Below the pieces are notes generated by a model, which saw nothing but the letters and a program-made list of their open reading frames with translations, had not been told where the DNA came from and searched no databases. The translations under genes and the position numbers were made by a program. DNA of 62,243 bases from an uncultured Clostridia bacterium (lineage in GTDB: Bacteria; Bacillota; Clostridia; Oscillospirales; Acutalibacteraceae), in assembly GCA_947632045.1 (NCBI GenBank), contig CANRNQ010000011.1, forward strand, positions 1-62,243. Reading direction: 5' to 3'. This document shows, one piece after another, positions 35,352 through 43,952 of the stretch; the stretch's first letter is position 1, and every line of letters starts with the position of its first letter.

Positions 35352-35636
35352 ATGTACGAAGACAAGACTCTTACTTGCAAAGAGTGCGGCAACGAATTTG
35401 TGTTCACAGCCGGTGAACAGGAATTTTATGCTGAGAAGGGATTTGTAAACGAGCCACAAAGATGCAAGGCTTGCAGAGATGCTCGCAAGAATGCCGGAAA
35501 AGCAGAGCGTGAGATGTTCACCACAACTTGCGCGTCATGCGGACAAGAGGCAAAGGTTCCGTTCAGACCGCGTGAGGACCGTCCTGTTTATTGCAGCGAG
35601 TGCTTTGCAAAGATTAAGGAACAGGAAGAAAATTAA
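35352..35636 (+). CDS. Small protein with two zinc ribbons
   Basis: The 94-residue protein holds four CxxC pairs: CKEC with CKAC (about residues 10-42) and CASC with CSEC (about 58-83), a layout seen in the zf-trcl type of conserved Clostridial proteins often encoded near sigma or cold-shock genes. It has no other domain, so it probably binds nucleic acid or protein through zinc. GAGAGG lies about ten bases before the ATG. It is followed by a terminator. Function unknown. Confidence 0.8.
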   Translation: MYEDKTLTCKECGNEFVFTAGEQEFYAEKGFVNEPQRCKACRDARKNAGKAEREMFTTTCASCGQEAKVPFRPREDRPVYCSECFAKIKEQEEN

Positions 35637-35666
35637 TTGCTTTAAAGGTTATTAATGCGCAAATTC

Positions 35667-35692
35667 TCCTCCGAGCTTTTTCGGAGGATTTT
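35667..35692 (+). terminator. Terminator of the zinc-ribbon gene
   Basis: CCTCCGA pairs with TCGGAGG and is followed by ATTTTGTGCTTTT. Confidence 0.65.
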
Positions 35693-35856
35693 GTGCTTTT
35701 CGGGGAATTTTACAAGGCTTTAGGGAAATAGGACTTTTGACTACGCCCCGATGCTTCTTAAAATTCTCAAAAGCTTTATTGATTTTATTTTGTTATAGGG
35801 GTATAATACCGTATAAAAGGTGTATTATCAAAACAATGAAACGGAGGAATTTAAAA

Positions 35857-36060
35857 ATGGCACAGATAGACAAAAACACAATAATAGGCGACATTCTTGA
35901 CCTTGACGAAACAACGGCTCCATTTTTCCTTGAAATGGGAATGCACTGCCTTGGCTGTCCGGCCTCGAGGGGCGAAAGCCTTGAGGAGGCTTGTGCACTT
36001 CATGGAATCAACGCGGACGAGATGGTTGAAAAAATAAACAAACACCTTGCCGCTCGCTGA
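35857..36060 (+). CDS. DUF1858 domain protein
   Basis: The 67-residue protein is a single DUF1858 domain, marked by the pattern LGCPASRGESLEEACALHG (about residues 30-49) with CxxC-like cysteines (HCLGC). Stand-alone forms are common in anaerobes, and the domain also occurs at the N-terminus of ScdA/RIC iron-sulfur repair proteins, so a link to iron-sulfur or nitrosative stress handling is possible but unproved. The ATG at 35857 has ACGGAGGA upstream; an earlier ATG lacks one. Confidence 0.85.
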   Translation: MAQIDKNTIIGDILDLDETTAPFFLEMGMHCLGCPASRGESLEEACALHGINADEMVEKINKHLAAR

Positions 36061-36073
36061 AAACAGCGCTTTT

Positions 36074-36112
36074 ATGGCAGCCCCGCCGACTTGTGCCGAC
36101 GAGGCTGCTAAT
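36074..36112 (+). terminator. Terminator after the DUF1858 gene
   Basis: GCAGCC and GGCTGC close a stem with a GC-rich interior; TAATTTATTTTATTT follows. Confidence 0.55.
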
Positions 36113-36177
36113 TTATTTTATTTGCAAGCGGCCGGATTTAGAGGCGCTTATGCCTCCTTAAGACAGGGAGTGATATT

Positions 36178-36873
36178 TTGAACATAGCAATAAAGCTTGA
36201 CGGCCGGCTTTCGAGCTGCGCGGAATTTGTCAGGAACGGGGCAAGGCTTGCGGACATTGGCACAGATCACGCATACCTGCCGGTGTATCTTGCGCTCAAC
36301 GGGAAAATTAAAAGCGCGATAGCGGCTGATATAAACAAAAGGCCGCTCGAAAGCGGAGCGGAAACGATAAATCGCTTTGGCGTGTCGGATATAGTTAAGG
36401 TGCGCCTGTCCGACGGGCTTGCGAAAATATCGGCCTGCGAGTGTGACGATATAGCGATAGCCGGAATGGGCGGCGAGCTCATCTGCTCTATAATATCAAG
36501 GGCCGACTGGCTCAAAAACAGTGAAAAGCAGCTTATATTGCAGCCTATGACCCGGGCAGAGGTTCTTAGAAAATATCTTTACAGAAACGGTTTTGAGATA
36601 ATCAAAGATCGGGCGGCTCAAAGCGACGGAAGAATATATGCCGTGATGCTCGTCCGTTACTGCGCGGAGCCAAAGGAAATCACAGACGCACAGTCATATA
36701 TCGGCGGGTTCGGAAACGAAGATGAGCTCGACATAGCTTACATAAAAGGCGTTGCCGCTTCGCTTAAAAAAAAGCGCGACGGACTTGCGGCAGGCGGAGA
36801 TATCAAAGGCTCTGCGGCCGTGTCCGATATAATCTTAGAGATAAACGAGTTTTTGCAGGGGGGTAAAAAATGA
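36178..36873 (+). CDS. trmK: tRNA (adenine-22-N1)-methyltransferase
   Basis: The 231-residue enzyme methylates adenine 22 of tRNA with S-adenosylmethionine. The cofactor motif LADIGTDHAYLPVYL (about residues 24-38) and DDIAIAGMGGELI (about 90-102) are typical of TrmK. It starts with TTG at 36178, supported by GGGAG seven bases upstream and by the alignment of the first residues with the family. Its stop overlaps the start of the Nif3-like gene (ATGA), the usual pairing in Firmicutes. Confidence 0.92.
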   Translation: MNIAIKLDGRLSSCAEFVRNGARLADIGTDHAYLPVYLALNGKIKSAIAADINKRPLESGAETINRFGVSDIVKVRLSDGLAKISACECDDIAIAGMGGELICSIISRADWLKNSEKQLILQPMTRAEVLRKYLYRNGFEIIKDRAAQSDGRIYAVMLVRYCAEPKEITDAQSYIGGFGNEDELDIAYIKGVAASLKKKRDGLAAGGDIKGSAAVSDIILEINEFLQGGKK

Positions 36874-37619
36874 CAAGAATAAGCGAGATATATTCATTTA
36901 TAGACAGTATAGCTCCGTTTGATACGGCAATGGATTTTGACAATGCGGGACTTTTATGCGGCGATATTAACGGGGTCGTCAAAAGAGCGCTCGTGTGCCT
37001 TGATATAACTCGAGCGGCGGTGCTTGAGGCGGAGTCGCTCGACTGCGAGCTTATAATAAGCCACCACCCGATAATTTTCAGACCCATAAAAAGCGTGCCG
37101 CGCGACAGCGTTCCTTATATGCTGGCGCAGAGGTCGATAAGCGCGATATGCGCCCACACAAACCTTGACCTCTCTCCGGTGGGAACCAACGCGCAGCTTG
37201 CTAAGTTGCTCGGACTCCGTGGAACCGCCTTTGTCGACGGCGAGTGTCTTATGGTGGGCGAGCTCGAGGAGGAAATGACGGCTCTTGAATTTGCGCGCTA
37301 CATAAAGGCGCGCCTCGGCTGCGGCGGACTGCGCTATACGGACTCTATGAAAAGCGTTAAGACCGTCGCGATATGCACCGGCGCGGGAGGCGATATGGTG
37401 TATGCGGCAAGCGGCAGAGCCGACGCTCTCATAACCGGAGAGATAAAGCACCACGAGCTGATAGACGCCGACAAAGCGGGGTTGTCCGTATTTGATATAG
37501 GACATTACCGCTCGGAATTTATAGTATGCGCCCCGCTCGCCGAAATGCTGAGGAGACGCTTCGCAGAGGTCGACTTTACGGTTTCAAGCGCCGACCGTGA
37601 GCTTACATACTATATTTAA
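36870..37619 (+). CDS. Nif3-like dinuclear metal centre protein (YqfO family)
   Basis: The 249-residue protein carries the metal ligands of the family: SHHPIIFRP (about residues 63-71), HTNLD (about 95), a late HYRSE motif (about 213) and a conserved acidic loop. It lacks the PII-like insert found in the longer Firmicutes form (about 370 residues), so it is the short form. Proposed roles include GTP cyclohydrolase-type or NIF3 regulatory activity; none is secure. It is translationally coupled to trmK. Confidence 0.9.
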   Translation: MTRISEIYSFIDSIAPFDTAMDFDNAGLLCGDINGVVKRALVCLDITRAAVLEAESLDCELIISHHPIIFRPIKSVPRDSVPYMLAQRSISAICAHTNLDLSPVGTNAQLAKLLGLRGTAFVDGECLMVGELEEEMTALEFARYIKARLGCGGLRYTDSMKSVKTVAICTGAGGDMVYAASGRADALITGEIKHHELIDADKAGLSVFDIGHYRSEFIVCAPLAEMLRRRFAEVDFTVSSADRELTYYI

Positions 37620-37905
37620 ATATTTAAACCGACCGGCTATACTTATGCTTTACAGCCCGTAAAAGCTCCCCTTGCTCTGCGAACGTCGTCATACTCAATA
37701 AAAAATAAAATTCATTTTAAAACAATATAATAAACAGCTCCAAATTTTAAGCTCCGCTTTTCTTCCGGTATTGACAAGCTCTCGACGGGAAATATATTAT
37801 TTAGTATGGTCTTGCGGCCTTTATCGAGGCAGAGCGTTAAAGACAAGAAAAAATTAACGCCGCAATACAGCGCGGCTATACTATATATACGGACGGATGT
37901 GTAAA

Positions 37906-38712
37906 ATGAGCTATAATGTTGTCGTACTTGATATTGACGGTACGCTTGTAAACTCTAAAAAGAAAATAACAAAAAGAACGCACGACGCGCTCACAAAAAT
38001 ACAGAACGAGGGAAAAACGGTTGTAATAGCGAGCGGCAGACCGCCTCAGGGGGTTATGCCTTACGCGCGAAAGCTCGGCTTTGACGAGAGAGGAGGATAT
38101 ATACTCTCCTTTAACGGCGGCAGGATAACCGAGGTGAAAAGCGGTGAAACCGTTTACAACAGAATATTCCCAAACGAGCTGCTTAAGGAAATATGCAGCG
38201 TCATAAAGGACAAACGGGTAACGATAAACACATATCGCGACGATATTATAATATCGAGCGGCAATATGAATAAATATTCCCGCGTCGAATCCGAGATAGT
38301 CGGAATGGATATGAGGATGGTGGACGACTTCGCCGAATACGTTGACTTTGATATAAACAAGTGCCTGCTCTCGGGCGAACCCGAGGATATTGCCGAGCTT
38401 GAGGTGATACTCGGCAAAAGGTACGGCGACAGGATAGGCGTTTACCGTTCCGAGAGCTTCTTTTTGGAGCTCGTTCCGCTCGGCGTGGACAAGGCGCACT
38501 CGATAGAGATACTTTTAAACAGTCTGAGCCGCTCGCGAGAGGAATGTATAGCCTGCGGCGACGGCTACAACGACATTACGATGTTAGAATACGCCGGACT
38601 TGGCGTTGCCATGGGCAATGCCAACGACGAAATAAAAGCGGCGGCGGATTTTGTAACGCTCACAAACGACGAGGACGGAGTCGCCTATGCGGTTGAAAGG
38701 TTCGTTTCATAA
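37906..38712 (+). CDS. Cof-type HAD-IIB hydrolase
   Basis: The 268-residue phosphatase shows HAD motif I VVLDIDGTLVNSKKK (about residues 6-20), motif II ASGRPP (about 44), a variable cap domain and motif III/IV CGDGYNDITMLEYAG (about 220-234). It probably dephosphorylates small sugar phosphates or flavin/pyridoxal precursors; the substrate cannot be read from sequence. The ATG at 37906 has GGACGG nine bases upstream; an ATG three codons earlier is too close to it. The preceding 286-base gap is AT-rich without other features. Confidence 0.9.
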   Translation: MSYNVVVLDIDGTLVNSKKKITKRTHDALTKIQNEGKTVVIASGRPPQGVMPYARKLGFDERGGYILSFNGGRITEVKSGETVYNRIFPNELLKEICSVIKDKRVTINTYRDDIIISSGNMNKYSRVESEIVGMDMRMVDDFAEYVDFDINKCLLSGEPEDIAELEVILGKRYGDRIGVYRSESFFLELVPLGVDKAHSIEILLNSLSRSREECIACGDGYNDITMLEYAGLGVAMGNANDEIKAAADFVTLTNDEDGVAYAVERFVS

Positions 38713-38719
38713 GGCATAT

Positions 38720-39730
38720 TTAAGACGCGTCGTTTGATAATATTTCACAGTCGGGGTAATAATGCGATAATATCTCCCCCCTATCGGAGCCCTGACGAGC
38801 CATACCGTCGGCCCCGAATATACTCATGCCGACAGGTACCCCGCTGCCGGAAACGCTGAATATTATATTTTTGTTGCTAACGGCCGTTTCAAAGCTTGGA
38901 CTGCTTAGCGAAAAGGCGTTCATTATTTCTATGCCGGTTTTATTTTCACCGCATATCTCGGCTGTAAGCACCGTGCCGCCGGACGATCTGCTTTTTATTT
39001 TTATGTATTTCTCCGGATCGCTCGGTATATTTTTAATGCCGAATTTTTCGGAAATGATTTTTTTGGCCTCGTCGACCGTGTATGAAGCGGTCGATTTTAT
39101 ATCGCAGGTCATGTCCCAAGGGCTCGGCACGCTCTTGTGACAGGGAATGGCCTCTCCCAAAATATCAAGTGCGTTCTCTGTAACGCCTCCGCAGGATTTG
39201 AATATCCGCGCGTCGATAGGCTTCCCCTCATATTCAAGGCGAGTATTCAACCCGTAATCTGCGTATTCCTCGCAGGCGGCGTAAAATTCATTTCCAAAAT
39301 TCTCGCACGCCTTGTCCTTTGAAAGAAACGTCGGAGCTTCTCTCCCCTTTTCGCAAAGCTCAAATTTGATTTTTCCCGACCTTCTGCTCTCGCGCAGGGT
39401 GCTCAGCCTTGAATACAGAGCGGCGGCTATGGCGTATCCCGCCTCGTCTGCGCAGTCGCGCGGAATTATGGCGGCCAATGCTCCGCTGAGAGCCTCCTTT
39501 TCCGAGAGCGTTTTTTGACTTTCGTCGGCACATAAAAGCAAAAATCCGTTTTTTGACATATCACCTCCGCTTGCGGAGGCTTTTTTGCCGCTTGAGGCGG
39601 ACTCCGAGCTTGGCTTGCCTCCGCCATTATCCGAATCCGATTCAAAATTCGCTCTTGGGAGCCATATTATCGCCGGTATAGCGGCCATGATCAGGAACAG
39701 CGCCGCTATACCTATCAATATTTTTTTCAT
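38720..39730 (-). CDS. SpoIID-like protein, catalytic glutamate apparently missing
   Basis: The 336-residue protein has an N-terminal membrane anchor (about residues 3-25), a Ser/Gly/Lys-rich linker (to about 60) and a SpoIID/LytB domain. Recognisable parts are the FKSCGGVTENA motif (about 178-188) and PVGMSIFGADGMARQGSDRGEILSHYYPDCEI near the end. SpoIID of spore-formers is a peptidoglycan lytic transglycosylase needed for engulfment. The family motif normally written AxEMP, holding the catalytic Glu, reads AAIIP here, and the GHG before VGMS reads GVP. It may therefore be inactive or act as a binding partner. It is convergent with the HAD gene. Confidence 0.8.
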   Translation of the reverse strand: MKKILIGIAALFLIMAAIPAIIWLPRANFESDSDNGGGKPSSESASSGKKASASGGDMSKNGFLLLCADESQKTLSEKEALSGALAAIIPRDCADEAGYAIAAALYSRLSTLRESRRSGKIKFELCEKGREAPTFLSKDKACENFGNEFYAACEEYADYGLNTRLEYEGKPIDARIFKSCGGVTENALDILGEAIPCHKSVPSPWDMTCDIKSTASYTVDEAKKIISEKFGIKNIPSDPEKYIKIKSRSSGGTVLTAEICGENKTGIEIMNAFSLSSPSFETAVSNKNIIFSVSGSGVPVGMSIFGADGMARQGSDRGEILSHYYPDCEILSNDAS

Positions 39731-39967
39731 AAATTATCACTTACCGTCACACTATGATTTTTTCGCCGGTCGAATCCGATTGTCAGCAGGAAAGCCGTCC
39801 ATGCCGAAGCGCAAATAAAAAATCCTTCAACCAAAAGCGCAGGGGGCGACAAAGCGGCGGACTTCAAGCTTTGGCTGCCGTTTGCGGCGAAGCGAAGGAA
39901 AATAAACAAACGCCTCTACATCAGCAGGTTGACAATGGATTGATTTTGAATTAAAATATATAAGATG

Positions 39968-39986
39968 CTGCGATAAAATATCGCAG
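39968..39986 (+). other. Hairpin upstream of the membrane protein gene
   Basis: CTGCGATA/TATCGCAG is an 8-bp perfect stem with loop AAA in the 332-base gap 39731-40062. No T-run follows, and nothing else is visible in the gap. Confidence 0.4.
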
Positions 39987-40062
39987 GCTCTTAAAATAGG
40001 ACTATATTAGATTATATTATCCGAAGATATATTTATTACTTCGGCTGTAAAATAAGAAGGAA

Positions 40063-41313
40063 GTGCTGTTGTTGAAAACCAAGTTGATGTGGATACCGTT
40101 TATACCTCTGCTTGTGTGCGGAGTAATGCTTAAAATGTATCAGGCGCTCTTCGACCCAAAGGGCGTTGACGTAGGGCTCGTTACGGGCGGCAAGCTCGCA
40201 ATCGGCTTTGGGGCTGTCGTGATAGTGACCTTTTTGCTTTTGTTTATCATCGCAAAGCTCGACAAAAAAACCTCTACATATTATAACGTAAAAAGGAACA
40301 TACCGGCGGGCGTTTGCGCTGTGATCGCCGCAGCGCTTATGTTTATGGACGCGGTGACAATGTTTTCCACCGGGGTAAACATTATCAACCTAATAGACGC
40401 TTTGTTTACCGTTTTGGGCGGAATAGGTATAATAATGATGGCGCTGCATTCTACAGTCGGCGCTAACAAGGACAAAAAGCTTTCGTGGCTTATGGCTGTT
40501 CTGCCGGCTCTGTGGGGATTTGCGCGCACTATCATAACCTTTATAAACGACACTACTATAGCCTCTGAATCACGGGATATGACAGATATAGTATACATGG
40601 CGGCCACAACTATGTTCTTTTTCTGCTGCGGCATGGTGTATGCCGGGGTGATGGGCAGCGTCATGGGCAGAAACGCTGTAAAGGGATGCTTTGTTTACGG
40701 CATGACGACCATTCTCGTTTCAGTGGCTTATACCGCCTCTCACACGGCATATCAAATCAAAAGCGGCACTTTAGATTTTATGTCCAACCTCAGAATGTAT
40801 GAGTTTTGCGCAATTGCGTTGTTTGCCCTTTTCCTGCTGATAGAGCTCACAAAGGGAATGGGGGTACGCTCGCGCGAGGAATACGAGGCCTTGGGCATAT
40901 CGCCGAAGAAAGCCGTTGACGAGGACGAAGATGAGGACGACGGGGAATATTACGCCGGACTCGCTCTTGAAGAAAAGACGAGCGACCCCATAATGCTTGA
41001 AGCCGAAAGAACCTTAAAATCGGCGGTGGGCGAAGACGACACAAGGGAATTGATTGAAAAGTATTCGTCCGAGATAAGTTCAAATGCCCCAGAGCTTGAT
41101 TTGGACTCTGTGAATTTCGGCGAGGAATACATTGATGATGACGATGTAGACGGCGAAGAAAATATGACGTATGTGGATTATATAACGGACGGCTCTGAGG
41201 TTGAAAAGGCTGCCGAAGATGAAACAACAGTCGGCTCCGCCTCGGATATATCCGATATTGACGTTGACCTTAAAAATATCGACAAGCTCATAAACGAGAT
41301 AACCGGCGATTGA
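40063..41313 (+). CDS. Eight-helix membrane protein with long acidic tail
   Basis: The 416-residue protein has about eight predicted membrane helices in residues 8-265 and a cytoplasmic tail of roughly 130 residues that is very acidic (repeated Asp/Glu runs, for example DEDEDD). No family is recognised. Such tails may bind cations or basic partners. Start is uncertain: GTG at 40063 is too close to the AAGGA site, so a TTG at 40069 or 40072 is likelier. The gene stands alone before the thrS leader. Confidence 0.72.
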   Translation: MLLLKTKLMWIPFIPLLVCGVMLKMYQALFDPKGVDVGLVTGGKLAIGFGAVVIVTFLLLFIIAKLDKKTSTYYNVKRNIPAGVCAVIAAALMFMDAVTMFSTGVNIINLIDALFTVLGGIGIIMMALHSTVGANKDKKLSWLMAVLPALWGFARTIITFINDTTIASESRDMTDIVYMAATTMFFFCCGMVYAGVMGSVMGRNAVKGCFVYGMTTILVSVAYTASHTAYQIKSGTLDFMSNLRMYEFCAIALFALFLLIELTKGMGVRSREEYEALGISPKKAVDEDEDEDDGEYYAGLALEEKTSDPIMLEAERTLKSAVGEDDTRELIEKYSSEISSNAPELDLDSVNFGEEYIDDDDVDGEENMTYVDYITDGSEVEKAAEDETTVGSASDISDIDVDLKNIDKLINEITGD

Positions 41314-41328
41314 TAGAAAAAATTATTC

Positions 41329-41357
41329 TTGACAAGTAAAAAAAATAGTGATAGCAT
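41329..41357 (+). promoter_or_regulatory. Promoter of the thrS leader
   Basis: TTGACA (41329-41334) and TAGCAT (41352-41357) are 17 bases apart; the -35 lies just after the preceding stop codon. Confidence 0.7.
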
Positions 41358-41379
41358 AACTCTATGGAAATATAATAAA

Positions 41380-41635
41380 AGAAAAGCTGCGACAGGGACT
41401 GAGTCCTTTGATAATGCCCGCCCAGAGAACGCGTCCGCCGGCTGAAAGGCGCGCCGTGCATAAAGCACTCATACCGCCCTCGAGCTTTCCGCCGAAATAA
41501 GGCGGAACGGTCGGCCCCGTTAAAGGCTGTCAAGGGCAGGATAAAATCGGCTCAAAGCCTTATCCTGCTGAATTTGGGTGGAACCACGGACTTTTATTTG
41601 AAGCTTCGTCCCATTTTGGGGACGGAGCTTTTTTA
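41380..41635 (+). promoter_or_regulatory. T-box riboswitch of thrS
   Basis: The leader contains the T-box sequence GGGTGGAACCACGG (about 41576-41589), which pairs with the acceptor end of uncharged tRNA. It ends in an intrinsic terminator, AAGCTTCGTCCC (41601-41612) with GGGACGGAGCTT, then TTTTTT. Upstream is a long Stem I region. ACC near 41492-41496 is a plausible threonine specifier, but I could not fold Stem I with certainty. Low threonine-tRNA charging should allow readthrough into thrS. Confidence 0.88.
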
Positions 41636-41801
41636 TATGCTCAGGCGGCTCAATTTCAAGCTCCCGCTGAAAACTCGTTTTTTTAAGCGTATGCGCTTAT
41701 AAAAAGCATATAGCCGCCGCTTTATAAATTCACCCGCACAATTATGGACTCGGTTATGAATAATGATAAATCATTTAATAAATAAGAAAGAGGCGTGAAA
41801 A

Positions 41802-43745
41802 ATGGTAAATGTAAAAATGTCAAACGGAAGCGTGAGAGAGGTCGAAAGCGGAAGCTCGGTCGCCGAAATTGTAAAATCTATGGGCGGCGGCTTCTTCAAG
41901 TCTGCGTGCGTGTGCAGGATAAACGGCGAGCTCAAAGACCTGCGCACACCGATAGAGAGCGACTGCGAGCTTGAGGTGCTTACTTTCGACCATCCTGACG
42001 GAAAAAAGGCGTTTTGGCACACGGCTTCGCATATTCTCGCGCAGGCCGTAAAGCGGCTGTACCCAAGCGCAAAGTGCGCGATAGGTCCGGCTATCGACAA
42101 CGGATTTTATTATGACTTCGACGTTGAAAAGCCGTTTTCCAACGACGACCTGCAAAAAATAGAGCAGGAGATGAAAAATATAGTCAAGAGCGGCATCGAG
42201 CTTGAGCAGTTCAGCGAAGAGCCGCAGGACGCAATAAAGCTTCTCGAGGAGAAAAACGAGCCGTACAAGGTCGAGCTTGTACGCGAACACGCCGGAAAGG
42301 GCGAAAAGATAAGCTTTTATAAGCAGGGAGAATTTGTGGATCTCTGCGCCGGCCCGCATCTTATGAACGTATCTCCCGTAAAGGCGTTTAAGCTCACGAA
42401 CTGCACCGGAGCGTATTGGAGGGGAGACGCAAGCAAGGCTCAGCTATGTAGGGTTTACGGCATAGCCTTCCCTAAGGCGAGTATGTTAGATGAATACCTT
42501 GAGATGCGCGCCCAGGCGATAGCGAGGGATCACAATAAGCTCGGAAGGGAGCTTGAGCTGTTTACGACCTCTGAGGTCATAGGACAGGGGCTCGCGATAC
42601 TTCTGCCTAAGGGAGCGAGAATAATCCAGCTTTTGCAGCGCTTTGTCGAGGACGAGGAGCAAAAGAGAGGCTGGCAGCTCACAAAAACCCCGTTTATGGC
42701 AAAGAGCGACCTTTACAAAATTTCGGGTCACTGGGATCACTACAAGGACGGTATGTTCGTGCTCGGCGACGAAGAAAAGGACAAGGAGGTTTTCGCTCTG
42801 CGCCCGATGACCTGTCCCTTCCAGTATCAGGCTTACCTCAACAGGGGACGCTCGTACCGTGATCTGCCTCTCAGATACAACGAAACCTCGACGCTTTTCA
42901 GAAACGAGGCGAGCGGCGAAATGCACGGGCTTATCCGCCTGCGTCAGTTCACTATTTCGGAGGGGCACCTTATGTGTACTCCCGAGCAGCTTGAGGACGA
43001 GTTTAAAAGCTGCGTGGAGCTTACAACCTTTATGCTGAAGACGCTCGGACTCTATGAGGACGTATCCTACCGTTTCTCTCAATGGGATCCGAACGACAGG
43101 GATAAATACATCGGCACGCCGGAGCAGTGGAACGAGGCTCAGGACAAGATGGAAAAGATACTCAAGCATCTTGAAATACCGTACTCGGTAGGCATAGGCG
43201 AGGCCGCCTTCTACGGTCCTAAGCTCGATATTCAGATAAAGAACGTCTACGGCAAGGAGGACACCCTCATCACCATACAGATAGACCAAATGCTCGCCGA
43301 GAAATTCGGCATGGAATATGTTGACCGCGACGGCGTAAAGAAGAATCCTTACATCATACACAGAACATCAATAGGCTGTTACGAGAGGACTCTCGCCCTG
43401 CTTATCGAAAAGTATGCCGGAGCCTTCCCGCTTTGGCTTGCCCCGGTTCAGGTAAAGCTTTTGCCGATAGCCGACAGGCACGTCGAGGAAATATCCAAAG
43501 TCAAGGCCGAGCTTGAAAGCAGGGGAATACGCTGCGAGCTTGACGACAGAAGCGAAAAGATAGGCTATAAGATAAGAGAGGCTCAGCTCGAAAAGGTTCC
43601 GTATATGATACTCATGGGAGATAAGGACATCGAAAACGGCACTATCTCCGTGCGTTCGCGCAAGGACGGCGACATAGGCTCGATGAGTGTTGACGATTTT
43701 CTCAATATGGCTCTCGACGAGATTGCAAGCAAGGCAATAAAGTGA
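41802..43745 (+). CDS. thrS: Threonyl-tRNA synthetase
   Basis: The 647-residue class II synthetase has an N-terminal TGS domain (about 1-62), the alanyl/threonyl editing domain (about 65-225, with HTASHILAQAVKRLYP and CAGPHL), the catalytic core (about 240-540) and the anticodon-binding domain (about 545-640). Motif 2 RYNETSTLFRNE and the zinc ligands in MTCPFQ, SEGHLMC and IHRTSIGCYERT are present. It attaches threonine to tRNA-Thr. Length is normal. Expression is controlled by the T-box leader just upstream. AAAGAGG precedes the ATG. Confidence 0.97.
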   Translation: MVNVKMSNGSVREVESGSSVAEIVKSMGGGFFKSACVCRINGELKDLRTPIESDCELEVLTFDHPDGKKAFWHTASHILAQAVKRLYPSAKCAIGPAIDNGFYYDFDVEKPFSNDDLQKIEQEMKNIVKSGIELEQFSEEPQDAIKLLEEKNEPYKVELVREHAGKGEKISFYKQGEFVDLCAGPHLMNVSPVKAFKLTNCTGAYWRGDASKAQLCRVYGIAFPKASMLDEYLEMRAQAIARDHNKLGRELELFTTSEVIGQGLAILLPKGARIIQLLQRFVEDEEQKRGWQLTKTPFMAKSDLYKISGHWDHYKDGMFVLGDEEKDKEVFALRPMTCPFQYQAYLNRGRSYRDLPLRYNETSTLFRNEASGEMHGLIRLRQFTISEGHLMCTPEQLEDEFKSCVELTTFMLKTLGLYEDVSYRFSQWDPNDRDKYIGTPEQWNEAQDKMEKILKHLEIPYSVGIGEAAFYGPKLDIQIKNVYGKEDTLITIQIDQMLAEKFGMEYVDRDGVKKNPYIIHRTSIGCYERTLALLIEKYAGAFPLWLAPVQVKLLPIADRHVEEISKVKAELESRGIRCELDDRSEKIGYKIREAQLEKVPYMILMGDKDIENGTISVRSRKDGDIGSMSVDDFLNMALDEIASKAIK

Positions 43746-43754
43746 TGATATTTA

Positions 43755-43774
43755 GGGGGCTTGCGCCCCCTTTT
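43755..43774 (+). terminator. thrS terminator
   Basis: GGGGGC/GCCCCC with loop TTGC is followed by TTTT, ten bases after the stop. A second hairpin (43835-43858, CTGCGG/CCGCAG then TATTTTTTT) stands just before the serC promoter. Confidence 0.75.
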
Positions 43775-43834
43775 CGCTTGTCGATAAGCCTATCATTCGA
43801 CTAAGCGTTCGCCGACCTCGGCTTTACCCGCCTG

Positions 43835-43858
43835 CTGCGGAACCGCAGTATTTTTTTA
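43835..43858 (+). terminator. Second terminator before the serC promoter
   Basis: CTGCGG (43835-43840) pairs with CCGCAG (43843-43848) and a T-run follows, ending one base before the -35 of the serC promoter. Confidence 0.6.
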
Positions 43859-43887
43859 TTGACTTAATGTCGCACAAAGCTTATAAT
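43859..43887 (+). promoter_or_regulatory. serCA promoter
   Basis: TTGACT (43859-43864) and consensus TATAAT (43882-43887) are 17 bases apart, 65 bases before serC. Confidence 0.78.
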
Positions 43888-43952
43888 TAGAGTGTTAGCA
43901 ATTTTGCAGACTTTGTCTGCTTTTATACGGTACAGAAAGGATATGTTATTTT

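Noticed and set aside
42486-43361. 291-codon minus-strand frame inside thrS
   Set aside because: Antisense to the conserved catalytic core of threonyl-tRNA synthetase; typical shadow in GC-rich third positions.
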